From assembly GCF_016134045.1 (NCBI RefSeq), contig NZ_CP065915.1:1922001-1986000 (forward strand): 64,000 nt of DNA. Reading direction: 5' to 3'. Origin of the DNA: Pelagovum pacificum (GTDB lineage Bacteria; Pseudomonadota; Alphaproteobacteria; Rhodobacterales; Rhodobacteraceae). The translations under genes were made by a program, and so were the position numbers. The notes under the pieces are model-generated. The model saw nothing but the letters and a program-made list of their open reading frames with translations. It ran no database searches and had not been told where the DNA came from. Below are positions 55,232-63,308 of the stretch, in pieces. How positions within the stretch are numbered: the stretch's first letter is position 1; each line of letters begins with the position of its first letter.

Positions 55232-55447
55232 ATCAAGTTGCTTTCAATCTACGTTTCCCGACGCGCTGAAGCAAGGGTTGTCGCCGGGCCCGCAAGGCCG
55301 CTACCCGCCTGACGCCGGGTCGCGTCGGCCTTGCGGCCCTGCGACGGGCTGCGCGATGTTCTGGTCGCTGGCCGCTGTCATTTGGTCGAAATCCGACGCG
55401 GGGCGACGCGGGCGGCCCCGTATGAAGGCGGCAACGAGGAGATTGGC
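55232..55447. other. 216-bp divergent intergenic region upstream of the one-carbon cluster
   Basis: Between the ppx/gppA start and the DUF gene at 55448. It has short GC hairpins (such as GGGCCCGCAAGGCC near 55287) but I could not fit it to the SAM or SAH riboswitch patterns that precede folate genes in related bacteria. Confidence 0.4.
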
Positions 55448-55744
55448 ATGGCGGACGTCACGATCGTCTACTGGCGGGACATCCCGGCTCAGGTCATCGT
55501 CGGCAAGGGCCGGCGTGCGGCGAAGGTTCAGTTGTCGGAGCGGTTCGAACAGGCGATCGACCGGGCCGCAATGAAGATCGGCGCAGACGGCACCGACGCC
55601 TACCTTGCCGAATGGCGCAAGGCTGACCCGGTCTTCGTCGAGGGAGACGATACGTCAGCCGCCGCGGCCATGGCCGCGCGGCTGGAGACGGAGTACGACA
55701 CCGCGCGCCTCAAGGCGCTGATCGACAACGACGGCTGGGCGTGA
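55448..55744 (+). CDS. Conserved small protein of the 'virulence factor' family, first gene of one-carbon operon
   Basis: 98 residues from ATG 55448 with GAGGAG upstream. The start ADVTIVYWRDIPAQVIVGKGRRAAKVQL is the hallmark of the small 'Virulence_fact' family (PF13769-like name by memory), found in Rhodobacterales next to metF and methyltransferase genes. No catalytic motif, signal peptide or membrane helix. Overlaps the presumed upstream extension of metF. Role unknown; the context suggests methyl-group metabolism. Confidence 0.7.
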   Translation: MADVTIVYWRDIPAQVIVGKGRRAAKVQLSERFEQAIDRAAMKIGADGTDAYLAEWRKADPVFVEGDDTSAAAAMAARLETEYDTARLKALIDNDGWA

Positions 55745-55770
55745 TCCACCGAAACCTTAGGGAGGCCCTC

Positions 55771-56688
55771 ATGGCTCTGCTGAATTTCCGCCGCAAGGAG
55801 GCCCCGGTCACGGGCGGTGCCGGTGACTTCCTTAAGGGCTATTCCATCGAGGTCATGCCGCGCACGGCCGAGAAGGTCGAGGACTTCCGCGCATTGCTGC
55901 CTTCGGGCACCCGCGTCTACATCGCCCACATCGACGGCACGCCGATCGAGGACATGGTCGCCACCGCCCGCCGCATCGCGGCCGACGGCTTTCCGGTCAT
56001 GCCGCATTTCCCGGCGCGGATCATCCCCGACAAGGCGACGCTCACCGACTGGATCGACCGCTACCAGGGCGAAGCGGGCGTCGACCAGGCACTGCTGCTC
56101 GCCGGTGGCGTCTCGCAGCCGCACGGCGACTTCCATTCCTCGATGCAGCTGCTCGAGACCGGGCTTTTCGACCGTGCCGGCTTCAAGCGGCTGCATGTTG
56201 CCGGCCACCCCGAGGGTAACCGCGACATCGACCCGGATGGCAGCGCGAAGAACGTCTCTGAAGCGCTTCTCTGGAAACAGAAATTCTCCGAACGAACGGA
56301 TGCCGCGATGGCCCTGGCGACGCAGTTCGCCTTCGACGCCGACCCGATCATCGCCTGGGCCGAAGGCCTGCGCGAGGCTGGCGTCTTCCTGCCCGTCCAT
56401 ATCGGGATCGCAGGTCCGGCAAAGCTTCAGACGCTGATCAAGTTCGCCATGGCCTGCGGTGTAGGCCCGTCGCTGAAGGTCCTGCAGAAACGTGCGCTCG
56501 ATGTCAGCAAGCTGCTGCTGCCCTACGAACCTACGGAGGTCGTCTCCGCGCTCGCCACGCACAAGGCGGCGCATCCGGAGTTCCTCGTCGAGCAGGCCCA
56601 CTTCTTCCCCCTCGGCGGCATCAAGGCCTGTGCGGACTGGGCGAACGCGAACGGCGGAACGGGACTGCGGGCGGTTGCCCGTGGCTGA
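55771..56688 (+). CDS. Methylenetetrahydrofolate reductase-like protein
   Basis: 305 residues, start ATG 55771 chosen because AGGGAGG lies 7 nt before it. MetF-type TIM barrel: SIEVMPRTAEKVEDFRALLPSG near the start (E as in MetF SFE-PPK position), PHFPARIIPDKATL, AGGVSQPHGDFHSS, VAGHPEGNRDIDPD, PVHIGIAG, and a C-terminal YEPTEVV. Reduces methylene-THF to methyl-THF with FAD. Together with the methyltransferase downstream it likely works in demethylation of a methylated amine. It is a different branch from E. coli MetF. Confidence 0.8.
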   Translation: MALLNFRRKEAPVTGGAGDFLKGYSIEVMPRTAEKVEDFRALLPSGTRVYIAHIDGTPIEDMVATARRIAADGFPVMPHFPARIIPDKATLTDWIDRYQGEAGVDQALLLAGGVSQPHGDFHSSMQLLETGLFDRAGFKRLHVAGHPEGNRDIDPDGSAKNVSEALLWKQKFSERTDAAMALATQFAFDADPIIAWAEGLREAGVFLPVHIGIAGPAKLQTLIKFAMACGVGPSLKVLQKRALDVSKLLLPYEPTEVVSALATHKAAHPEFLVEQAHFFPLGGIKACADWANANGGTGLRAVARG

Positions 56689-57358
56689 TCCTGCCCCCAC
56701 CCCCGGTGCGCTGCTGTTCGACCTCGACGGCACGATGCTCGAGACCGACCCGATGCACGCGGCGGTCTTCGCCGAACTCTTCGCGGAGCGCGGTCAGAAA
56801 ATCGACGAGGCCTACTACATGGCCAACATTCACGGACGGCTGAACCGGGAAATCTTCGGCGACTTCTTCCCCGGTGAGGATGCGGCTGCACTCGCCGACG
56901 AGAAGGAAGCGCGCTTTCGCGAACGGCTGGGCACCGAGGCAGCGCCGATGGCCGGTCTTCCGGCACTGATCGAGCGGGCGCAGGCGGCGGGCTGGAAGCT
57001 CGCCGTTGTCACCAATGCGCCCGGCCCGAATGCCGAGGCGATGCTGTCCGCGATTGGTCAGCGTCAGCATTTCGACACGATCGTGCTGGGCGACGATTGC
57101 CCGCGCGGCAAGCCGGACCCCTATCCCTATGCCGAAGCCATGCGCCGCCTCGGCGTGCCGGCCGAGCACTGCGTCGCCTTCGAGGACAGCCGCGCCGGGG
57201 TCGCCTCCGCCGCCGGCGCCGGCGCGCTGGTCGCCGGGGTTCGCTCCGCGCTCGACGACGCCGCGCTCAAGGCAGCCGGCGCCGCCGTGACGATTGCAGA
57301 TTTCGAAGATCCCGCGCTCGAGTTCGCGCTCGACCGCCTCAATGGAGCCACCGCATGA
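56681..57358 (+). CDS. HAD-superfamily phosphatase
   Basis: 225 residues, GTG start overlapping the previous stop by 8 bp. HAD motifs: DLDGTMLETD (motif I with nucleophile Asp), VVTNAPG (motif II Thr/Ser), GKPDPYPY (motif III Lys) and FEDSRAGVASAAGAGA (motif IV). The helical cap is type C1. Close in pattern to phosphoglycolate phosphatase or beta-phosphoglucomutase-like enzymes. Sits inside the one-carbon operon between the metF-like and methyltransferase genes. Substrate unknown. Confidence 0.85.
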   Translation: MADPAPTPGALLFDLDGTMLETDPMHAAVFAELFAERGQKIDEAYYMANIHGRLNREIFGDFFPGEDAAALADEKEARFRERLGTEAAPMAGLPALIERAQAAGWKLAVVTNAPGPNAEAMLSAIGQRQHFDTIVLGDDCPRGKPDPYPYAEAMRRLGVPAEHCVAFEDSRAGVASAAGAGALVAGVRSALDDAALKAAGAAVTIADFEDPALEFALDRLNGATA

Positions 57359-58317
57359 CCCGCACCGTCCTCGAAAGCAAAAGCAAGACGACCGTGATCG
57401 GCTTCGATGAGCCCTTCTGCGTGATCGGCGAACGGATCAACCCGACCGGGCGCAAGAAGCTCGCTGCCGAACTCGAGGCCGGTGACTTCTCGACCGTCGA
57501 GAAGGACGCACTGGAGCAGGTCGCCTGCGGGGCGATGGTGCTCGATATCAACGCGGGCGTCGTTTACAACTCCAATCCCGATCCGAACCTCACCGAACCG
57601 CCGCTGATGACCCGGATGATCGAGCTGGTGCAGGGGCTCGTGGACATTCCGCTCTGCATCGACAGCTCGGTGCCTGCCGCGCTCGAGGCCGGTCTGGCCG
57701 CGGCCGAAGGCCGGCCGCTTTTGAACTCGGTAACGGGCGAGGAAGAGCGGCTTGAGCTGGTGTTGCCGCTGGTCAAGAAATACAACGTTCCGGTCGTCGC
57801 GATCAGCAACGACGACACCGGTATCTCCGAAGACCCCGACGTGCGCTTCGCTGTTGCCAAGAAGATCGTCGAGCGGGCTGCAGACTTCGGCATTCCCGCG
57901 CATGACATTGTGGTCGATCCGCTGGTGATGCCGGTCGGAGCAATGGCGACCGCCGGTCAACAGGTCTTTCAGCTGGTGCGCCGGCTGCGGGACGAACTGG
58001 GCGTGAACACAACCTGCGGCGCGTCGAACGTCAGCTTCGGGCTGCCAAACCGGCACGGCATCAACGGGGCGTTCCTGCCGATGGCGATCGGTGCTGGCAT
58101 GACCTCGGCGATCATGAACCCGACGCGGCAGGTCGAAATGGAAGCGATCCGCGCCGCGAACCTGCTCATGAACCACGATGCGCACGGCTCTGCCTGGATT
58201 GGCTTCTCGCGGGTTCTGGACGCGACGGCCGGGGGCGAGAGCTTCGTCGACGCCTCGCGCGCGGCGATGGAAGCCGGCGGCGGCGGTCGAGGCGGTCGGC
58301 GGCGCCGCCGGGCTTAA
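57355..58317 (+). CDS. Methyltetrahydrofolate:corrinoid methyltransferase-like, pterin-binding domain
   Basis: 320 residues, ATGA overlap with the HAD gene. Dihydropteroate-synthase-like barrel of MeTr/MetH: GERINPTGRKKLAAEL, GAMVLDINAGV, PLCIDSS, LLNSVTGEEE, GASNVSFGLPNRHGIN, ending in a Gly/Arg-rich basic tail (GGRRRRRA) rarely found in canonical MetH. Transfers the methyl group of methyl-THF to or from a cobalamin protein; direction not decidable. Neither a corrinoid protein nor an MttB-type methyltransferase gene lies beside it. Followed by a small gene. Confidence 0.85.
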   Translation: MTRTVLESKSKTTVIGFDEPFCVIGERINPTGRKKLAAELEAGDFSTVEKDALEQVACGAMVLDINAGVVYNSNPDPNLTEPPLMTRMIELVQGLVDIPLCIDSSVPAALEAGLAAAEGRPLLNSVTGEEERLELVLPLVKKYNVPVVAISNDDTGISEDPDVRFAVAKKIVERAADFGIPAHDIVVDPLVMPVGAMATAGQQVFQLVRRLRDELGVNTTCGASNVSFGLPNRHGINGAFLPMAIGAGMTSAIMNPTRQVEMEAIRAANLLMNHDAHGSAWIGFSRVLDATAGGESFVDASRAAMEAGGGGRGGRRRRRA

Positions 58318-58351
58318 CGCGGCGTTCATCAGGATCGGCGAGAAGCCCGGC

Positions 58352-58588
58352 ATGACACATCATGCCATTCCCGCCGATCCCCGTGCCGAGCTCTGGCTCG
58401 ATTCCATATTCACCGCGAAAGCCGCGCTGAACGGCGGTGTCGTCCGGCGCGCCGTCAACTGGGTCGAAGCCGAGATCGGCCGTGAGCGGCTCGTCCGCGA
58501 AGTCCAGGCGCGACACTTTCACATGCTCGAATGCGGCGGGCAGTTCGTGATCGTCTGCAATCCCGGCCGCATCCGGATGATTTGCTGA
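58352..58588 (+). CDS. Small conserved-looking protein following the methyltransferase
   Basis: 78 residues from ATG 58352, 34 bp after the methyltransferase stop. Regular codon use; ribosome site weak. Helical, no signal or membrane segment. Pattern LWLDSIFTAKAALNGGVVRRAVNWVEAEIGRERL (given in parts: GGVVRRAVNWVEAEIG), and a final FVIVCNPGRIRMIC. Such 80-residue proteins occur after this methyltransferase in related genomes and are sometimes mislabelled phosphoribosylanthranilate isomerase. Function unknown. Confidence 0.6.
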   Translation: MTHHAIPADPRAELWLDSIFTAKAALNGGVVRRAVNWVEAEIGRERLVREVQARHFHMLECGGQFVIVCNPGRIRMIC

Positions 58589-58603
58589 CAATGCGAACCT
58601 TCA

Positions 58604-58649
58604 CGGATTTTCAATGAAAATCCGATATCGATTTTTCGACGAAAAATCG
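58604..58649 (+). repeat. AT-rich palindrome pair, locus 3
   Basis: Two perfect 21-bp palindromes with a 4-nt spacer. First: half-site CGGATTTTCA, central A, 58604-58624. Spacer ATAT. Second: half-site CGATTTTTCG, central A, 58629-58649. It lies between the small gene and the lipA terminator; its right-hand TTTTTCG also serves as T tract of the lipA terminator. Confidence 0.85.
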
Positions 58650-58670
58650 TGAGGGCTCTAGGCCCTCACG
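58632..58670 (-). terminator. lipA terminator
   Basis: On the minus strand a 9-bp stem CGTGAGGGC/GCCCTCACG (plus 58648-58670, loop CTAGA) is followed by ATTTTTCG. The lipA stop codon lies inside the stem. Its downstream T tract belongs to the palindrome copy at 58629-58649. Confidence 0.85.
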
Positions 58671-59622
58671 CCGTCGCGCCGAGCTTGCGCAGCCGGTTCT
58701 CGCGCAGTCGTTCGAAATCCTCGCCGGCGTGGTAGCTCGATCGCGTCAATGGGGTCGCGGACACCATCAGAAAGCCCTTGCCATAAGCGGCCTTCTCGTA
58801 GCTGGCGAACTCTTCCGGCGTGACGAACCGATCGACGCGATGGTGCTTCGGCGTCGGCTGGAGATACTGACCGATTGTCAGGAAATCGACATCCGCCGCA
58901 CGCATGTCTTCCATGACCTGCACGACGGCCTGCCGGTCCTCCCCGAGCCCCACCATGATCCCCGACTTCGTGAAGATCGTCGGATCAAGTTCCTTCACCC
59001 GCTGCAACAGGCGCAGCGAGTGGAAGTAGCGCGCGCCGGGGCGCACTTCCGGGTAAAGACCCGGAACCGTTTCGAGGTTGTGGTTGAACACGTCCGGCTT
59101 TGCCGCGACGACGACTTCCAGCGCCTCGGGCCCGCAGCGGATGAAATCCGGCGTCAGGATCTCGATCGTCGTGCCCGGCGCGCGATGGCGGATGGCCCGG
59201 ATCGTCTGGGCGAAATGCAGGGCGCCGCCATCTTCGACATCGTCACGGTCGACGGAGGTGATGACCACGTGGTTGAGGCCGAGCTTGGCGACCGCGTCGG
59301 CGACCCGACCCGGCTCGAACACGTCGAGCTCTTCCGGCGGCTTGCCGGTCGCGATGTTGCAGAATGTGCAGGCCCGCGTGCAGACTTCCCCCATGATCAT
59401 CATGGTGGCATGGCCCTGCGACCAGCATTCACCGACGTTGGGACAGCCCGCTTCCTCGCAGACGGTGACGAGCTTGTGCTCGCGGATCGTCTCCTGCGTC
59501 TTGCGGTAGCCTTCGGATGTCGGGGCTTTCACCCGGATCCAGTCCGGCTTCTTGGGCTGGGCATTGTCGGGCCGACGCGCCTTTTCGGGGTGGCGCTGGC
59601 CGGGGATCTTGAGATCGCGCAC
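58666..59622 (-). CDS. lipA: Lipoyl synthase
   Basis: 318 residues with GTG start at 59622 (AGGAGACC upstream; the longer frame is a shadow). Radical-SAM enzyme that inserts two sulphurs into octanoyl groups. The auxiliary cluster Cys are in [12 protein letters not shown] (55, 60, 66) and the radical cluster in CTRACTFC (81, 85, 88); the C-terminal RSSYHAGE carries the conserved Ser ligand. Ends in a clear terminator. Divergent/upstream neighbour is oxyR, on the same strand 79 bp upstream. Confidence 0.97.
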   Translation of the reverse strand: MRDLKIPGQRHPEKARRPDNAQPKKPDWIRVKAPTSEGYRKTQETIREHKLVTVCEEAGCPNVGECWSQGHATMMIMGEVCTRACTFCNIATGKPPEELDVFEPGRVADAVAKLGLNHVVITSVDRDDVEDGGALHFAQTIRAIRHRAPGTTIEILTPDFIRCGPEALEVVVAAKPDVFNHNLETVPGLYPEVRPGARYFHSLRLLQRVKELDPTIFTKSGIMVGLGEDRQAVVQVMEDMRAADVDFLTIGQYLQPTPKHHRVDRFVTPEEFASYEKAAYGKGFLMVSATPLTRSSYHAGEDFERLRENRLRKLGATA

Positions 59623-59701
59623 GGTGGGTCTCCTTCCTCGCCCGTTGATGTAACCTACCGCAGCGGCGATGCAATCTCCAGCCTCGCAAAGCAGCCATGC
59701 A

Positions 59702-60640
59702 TCACGCGGCCGGGGCCGTCCGGTCCCGGGCCATCCCGATGAGCTCGGCAGCCGCATCCCGCAGGATCTCGGCCAGGTCGTCGGCCCAGGCGGCATCGAC
59801 GCTGCTCTGCCGCCGCACCAGCGCCAGGGTCCGGGACGGCTCGGGTGCCGCGAAGCGCATCAGCGCCAGCCGGGGGGCGGAGGCCGTCTCGGTCCGGATC
59901 GCGATTTCGGGCAGCAGCGTCAGGCCGAACCCTTCGGAGACGAGGCCGACCAGCGTCGACAGGGACGAGGCGCCGAGATCTACCTGCCGGCGCGCGGAGA
60001 TCGCGCAGACTTCGAGCGCCTGATCGGCGAGGCAATGCCCCTCGTCCAGCAACAGCAGTTGATCGGGCGAGACTTCCGTGGGCCGCAACCGCTCCGCCCG
60101 GTCGGCCCAGGTCGCGATCCGGGAGATCGAGCCGGCCAGCACGAACCGGTCGGTCGCGATCGGATCGGCGCGAAGCCCAGGCTCGCTTACCGGCAGCGCC
60201 ATCACGGCGGCATCGAGCCGGCCGAGACGCAGCGCCTCGACCAGGCGGTCGGTCTGCGCTTCCCGCACGCGCAGCTCCAGCGTCAGGTCGCGCGCCCGGA
60301 TCCGGGTCAGGGCCAGCGGCAGCAGATATGGGGCGACCGTCGGGATCACGCCGAGGTTGAGCCGACCGCGCAACCCTTCCTTGAGCCGGGTCGACTGGGC
60401 GAGTTCCTCCACCTCCGCGAGGATGCGGCGCGACCTGACCAGAACGTCCTGCCCGGCACGCGTCAGCCGGATCTCGCGCGGCAGACGTTCGACGAGCTTC
60501 GTGCCCAGACGATCCTCCATCTCGCGGATCTGCGTCGAGAGCGCCGGCTGCGTGACATGCACCTGCGCGGCGGCGAGGCCGAAGCCGCCGGTCTCGGCGA
60601 GCGCGACGAAATAGCGGAGTTGCTTGAGCGTGACATCCAT
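59702..60640 (-). CDS. oxyR: Hydrogen-peroxide-sensing LysR regulator OxyR
   Basis: 312 residues: N-terminal LysR winged helix ([38 protein letters not shown], quoted in part: [13 protein letters not shown]), and a regulatory domain with the redox pair Cys203 and Cys212 in [14 protein letters not shown], spaced 9 as in E. coli OxyR (199/208). Divergent from katA with 97 bp between starts, the standard OxyR-catalase arrangement; peroxide oxidises the Cys pair and activates katA. Confidence 0.95.
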   Translation of the reverse strand: MDVTLKQLRYFVALAETGGFGLAAAQVHVTQPALSTQIREMEDRLGTKLVERLPREIRLTRAGQDVLVRSRRILAEVEELAQSTRLKEGLRGRLNLGVIPTVAPYLLPLALTRIRARDLTLELRVREAQTDRLVEALRLGRLDAAVMALPVSEPGLRADPIATDRFVLAGSISRIATWADRAERLRPTEVSPDQLLLLDEGHCLADQALEVCAISARRQVDLGASSLSTLVGLVSEGFGLTLLPEIAIRTETASAPRLALMRFAAPEPSRTLALVRRQSSVDAAWADDLAEILRDAAAELIGMARDRTAPAA

Positions 60641-60675
60641 AACCCTGTCTTATGGCAACGACAAAAAATCTCAAC

Positions 60676-60690
60676 TTGGATTTATTCCAA
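60676..60690. promoter_or_regulatory. Inverted repeat in the oxyR-katA intergenic region, probable OxyR site
   Basis: TTGGA-TTTAT-TCCAA, a perfect 15-bp inverted repeat of the LysR type (T-N11-A core) 48 bp before the katA start. It lies where an activator of katA would bind; another, weaker symmetry in the oxyR-proximal half is possible. Confidence 0.5.
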
Positions 60691-60737
60691 ACTGCGCAGA
60701 TCCTGTCGCCAATCCGACTCGAATGGAGGTTACCCCC

Positions 60738-62234
60738 ATGTCCAAGCGCCTTACGACGACGGCCGGCGCGCCGATGCCGTCCAACGACACCTCGAAGACC
60801 GCCGGCCCGCGCGGCCCGGTCCTGCTCGAGGATTACCAGCTGATCGAAAAGCTGGCCCACCAGAACCGCGAGCGGATCCCCGAGCGGGTCGTTCACGCCA
60901 AGGGCTGGGGTGCGCTCGGCACCTTCACGGTGACGCACGACATCACCAAGTACACGCGCGCCAAGCTCTTCTCCGAAGTCGGCAAGAAGACCGAAGTGCT
61001 GTCCCGCTGGTCCACCGTGGCCGGTGAGCAGGGCGCGGCGGATGCCGAACGCGACGTGCGGGGCTTCTCGCTGAAGTTCTACACCGAGGAAGGCAACTGG
61101 GACATGGTCGGGAACAACACCCCGATCTTCTTCGTCCGTGACCCGCTGAAGTTCCCCGACTTCATCCGCACGCAGAAGCGGCACCCCAAAACCAACCTTC
61201 GCTCGCCCGAAGCGATGTTCGACTTCTGGGCAGCGCAGCCGGAATCTGTGCACCAGGTGACGATCCTGATGTCCGACCGCGGCATCCCGACGAACCCGAT
61301 GCACATGAACGGCTACGGCTCGCACACCTATTCCTTCTGGAACAACGACGGTGAGCGGTTCTGGGTGAAGTTCCACTTCAAGACCCAGCAGGGCCACAAG
61401 CACTACACCAACGACGAAGCTGAAAAGCTGATCGGCTCGACCCGCGAGTCCTACCAGGAAGACCTCTTCAACGCGATCGATGAGGGCAAATTCCCGAAAT
61501 GGACCATGTTCATCCAGGTCATGCCGGAAGCCGACGCCGACAGGCCGGACTTCAACCCGTTCGACCTGACCAAGGTCTGGCCGCACAGCGACTACCCGCT
61601 GATCGAGGTCGGCGAGCTTGAGATGAACAAGAACCCGGACAACTACTTCCAGTGGATCGAGAACGCGGCCTACTCGCCGTCGAACAAGGTTCCGGGCATC
61701 GGCTACAGCCCCGACAAGATGCTGCAGGCGCGGGTCTTCTCCTACGCCGACGCGCACCGCTATCGCCTTGGCACGCACTACGAGGCCCTGCCCCCGAACG
61801 CGCCGAAGTCGGCGGTTCACCACTACCACAAGGACGGCTCCATGCGGTTCTTCCAGAACGACACCGGCAATCCGGACGCCTACTACGAGCCGAACCAGTA
61901 TTCGGACGCGCCCGTCGCCGACATGTCCTTCGAAGAGCCGCCGCTGCGCATCGATGCCGACGCCTTCCGCCACGAGCAGGAAGTGACCGATGTCGATTTC
62001 GTCCAGCCGCGCGCGCTCTATGCCGAGGTGCTGAATGACGAGCAGCGCCATCGCCTGCACCACAACATGGCCGCGGCCATGGGTCCGTGCTCGCAGCCGG
62101 TGAAAGAGCGCTGGTATGCCGTGCTCGAGCGGGTGCACCCCGACTACGCCGCCGGTGTCCGCAAGGCGGTCGAAGAGGAAGGCGATGTGAACGCCGTTCC
62201 CGTCACCGAGGACACGCCGGTCCACGCCAAGTAA
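60738..62234 (+). CDS. katA: Catalase, small-subunit haem type
   Basis: 498 residues, start ATG 60738 after GGAGG. Decomposes hydrogen peroxide. Catalase motifs: catalytic His in [17 protein letters not shown] (canonical members have GSGAYG here, so GWGALG is a substitution in the family signature), [22 protein letters not shown], and the haem-ligand Tyr in [14 protein letters not shown]. Small-subunit clade 3 by length. Transcribed divergently from oxyR and ended by a strong terminator. Cytoplasmic. Confidence 0.96.
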   Translation: MSKRLTTTAGAPMPSNDTSKTAGPRGPVLLEDYQLIEKLAHQNRERIPERVVHAKGWGALGTFTVTHDITKYTRAKLFSEVGKKTEVLSRWSTVAGEQGAADAERDVRGFSLKFYTEEGNWDMVGNNTPIFFVRDPLKFPDFIRTQKRHPKTNLRSPEAMFDFWAAQPESVHQVTILMSDRGIPTNPMHMNGYGSHTYSFWNNDGERFWVKFHFKTQQGHKHYTNDEAEKLIGSTRESYQEDLFNAIDEGKFPKWTMFIQVMPEADADRPDFNPFDLTKVWPHSDYPLIEVGELEMNKNPDNYFQWIENAAYSPSNKVPGIGYSPDKMLQARVFSYADAHRYRLGTHYEALPPNAPKSAVHHYHKDGSMRFFQNDTGNPDAYYEPNQYSDAPVADMSFEEPPLRIDADAFRHEQEVTDVDFVQPRALYAEVLNDEQRHRLHHNMAAAMGPCSQPVKERWYAVLERVHPDYAAGVRKAVEEEGDVNAVPVTEDTPVHAK

Positions 62235-62260
62235 GCGGCGGACCATCGACCATACGGATC

Positions 62261-62285
62261 AGGGCGCCTTCGGGCGCCCTTTTTC
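62261..62285 (+). terminator. katA terminator
   Basis: 8-bp perfect stem AGGGCGCC (62261-62268) / GGCGCCCT (62273-62280) with UUCG tetraloop, followed by TTTTC. Textbook intrinsic terminator. Confidence 0.92.
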
Positions 62286-62309
62286 GTCGTTGCGCGGCAC
62301 ACGGGATTC

Positions 62310-62329
62310 ATATAAGTCTGAACTTATAT
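62310..62329. promoter_or_regulatory. 20-bp palindrome, probable ArsR operator
   Basis: Perfect inverted repeat of 8-bp arms ATATAAGT and ACTTATAT around CTGA, 23 bp before the SRPBCC start. Its halves read TATAAG/TTATAT like -10 elements, so a bound repressor would block the promoter. ArsR repressors bind such AT-rich palindromes; the ArsR gene is the second gene of the operon. Confidence 0.7.
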
Positions 62330-62352
62330 CAATCTCATCCCGGTATCCTGCC

Positions 62353-62985
62353 ATGGATTTCCAAAAGCACCTCGGCGCAGTCGATCGAACGGTGACGGAG
62401 CTTGAGCGCGACGGCGCCCCTGCCCGCGCCGTCAGCCTGACGCGCATCTATCCGACCGATCCGTCCGACCTCTGGGACGCGCTGACTAGCAAGGACCGAC
62501 TGCCCCGCTGGTTCGCCCCGGTCGATGGCGACTTCCGACCCGGTGGAAGGTTCAAGATCACCGGCAATGCCGAGGGTGAGATCCTCGAATGCGAGGAACC
62601 GCGACTCCTGTCGCTCACCTGGGAATTCGGCGGCGGCATCAGCTGGGTCGACGTTACGCTGTCGCCCGAGGGCGACGCGACGCGCCTGACGCTGGTGCAC
62701 ACGGCACCGGTCACGCCGCACTGGGCGCAATTCGGTCCTGGCGCAGTCGGCGTCGGCTGGGACCTCGGGCTGCTGGGGCTTGCTCTGCACGTCGCGGACC
62801 CTGACGCCGAAAAACCGGACGAGACCTCGTTCCACACCCTGCCCGAAGGCCGCGCCTTTATCATCGGCAGCGGCGAGGACTGGATCCGGGCAGACGCCGC
62901 AGGCGGCGCCACGACGGAGGAGGCCGAGGCGCGGGGCCGTGCAACCATCGCCTTCTACACCGGCGAGCCGCTTCCGGAGAGCTGA
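62353..62985 (+). CDS. SRPBCC/AHSA1-domain protein
   Basis: 210 residues from ATG 62353. START-like fold of the AHSA1 (activator of Hsp90 ATPase-like) group: RIYPTDPSDLWDALTSKDRLPRWFAP and the SWEF-like LSLTWEFGGG, with VTLSPEGDATRLTLVHTAPV. These bind hydrophobic ligands. A Met upstream at 62290 would overlap the operator and is unlikely. Always paired with an ArsR repressor in related genomes, here with TGATG overlap, suggesting one ligand-inducible unit. Confidence 0.85.
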   Translation: MDFQKHLGAVDRTVTELERDGAPARAVSLTRIYPTDPSDLWDALTSKDRLPRWFAPVDGDFRPGGRFKITGNAEGEILECEEPRLLSLTWEFGGGISWVDVTLSPEGDATRLTLVHTAPVTPHWAQFGPGAVGVGWDLGLLGLALHVADPDAEKPDETSFHTLPEGRAFIIGSGEDWIRADAAGGATTEEAEARGRATIAFYTGEPLPES

Positions 62986-63308
62986 TGGAGGCTTTCGACG
63001 TCTTGGGCGACCCGGTCCGCCGCCGCCTTCTGGAGCTTCTGGCGCGGGATGAAGCCGCCTCCGGTGAACTCGTCGAGGTGATCCGGGCGGAGTTCGGGAT
63101 CTCGCAAGCAGCGGTCTCACAGCACCTCAAGGTGCTGCGGGAGAACGGGTTCGCCACCGTCCGCCCTGAAGGCGCGCGCCGGATCTACGCCGTCGATCCC
63201 GCAGCCCTCAGGGACGTGGACGGCTGGCTCGACCAGTTCCGGCATTTCTGGGAGCCGAAGCTCGACGCGCTTGCGACCGAGATCGCGCGCGGCAAGAAAG
63301 CGCGTTAG
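62985..63308 (+). CDS. ArsR-family transcriptional repressor
   Basis: 107 residues, winged helix: VLGDPVRRRLLELLARDEAASGELVEV, the recognition helix ISQAAVSQHLKVLRENGFATVRPEGARRIYAV (in part: SQAAVSQHLKVLRENGF). No Cys pair for metal, so not a metal sensor of the ArsR/SmtB type. Autorepression through the palindrome at 62310 is inferred. Start overlaps the SRPBCC stop. 3' end overlaps the convergent next gene. Confidence 0.9.
   Translation: MEAFDVLGDPVRRRLLELLARDEAASGELVEVIRAEFGISQAAVSQHLKVLRENGFATVRPEGARRIYAVDPAALRDVDGWLDQFRHFWEPKLDALATEIARGKKAR

Noticed and set aside
55232-55447. Possible SAM or SAH riboswitch before the one-carbon operon
   Set aside because: I could not place the conserved core sequences of SAM-II, SAM-V or SAH riboswitches; only generic GC hairpins are present.
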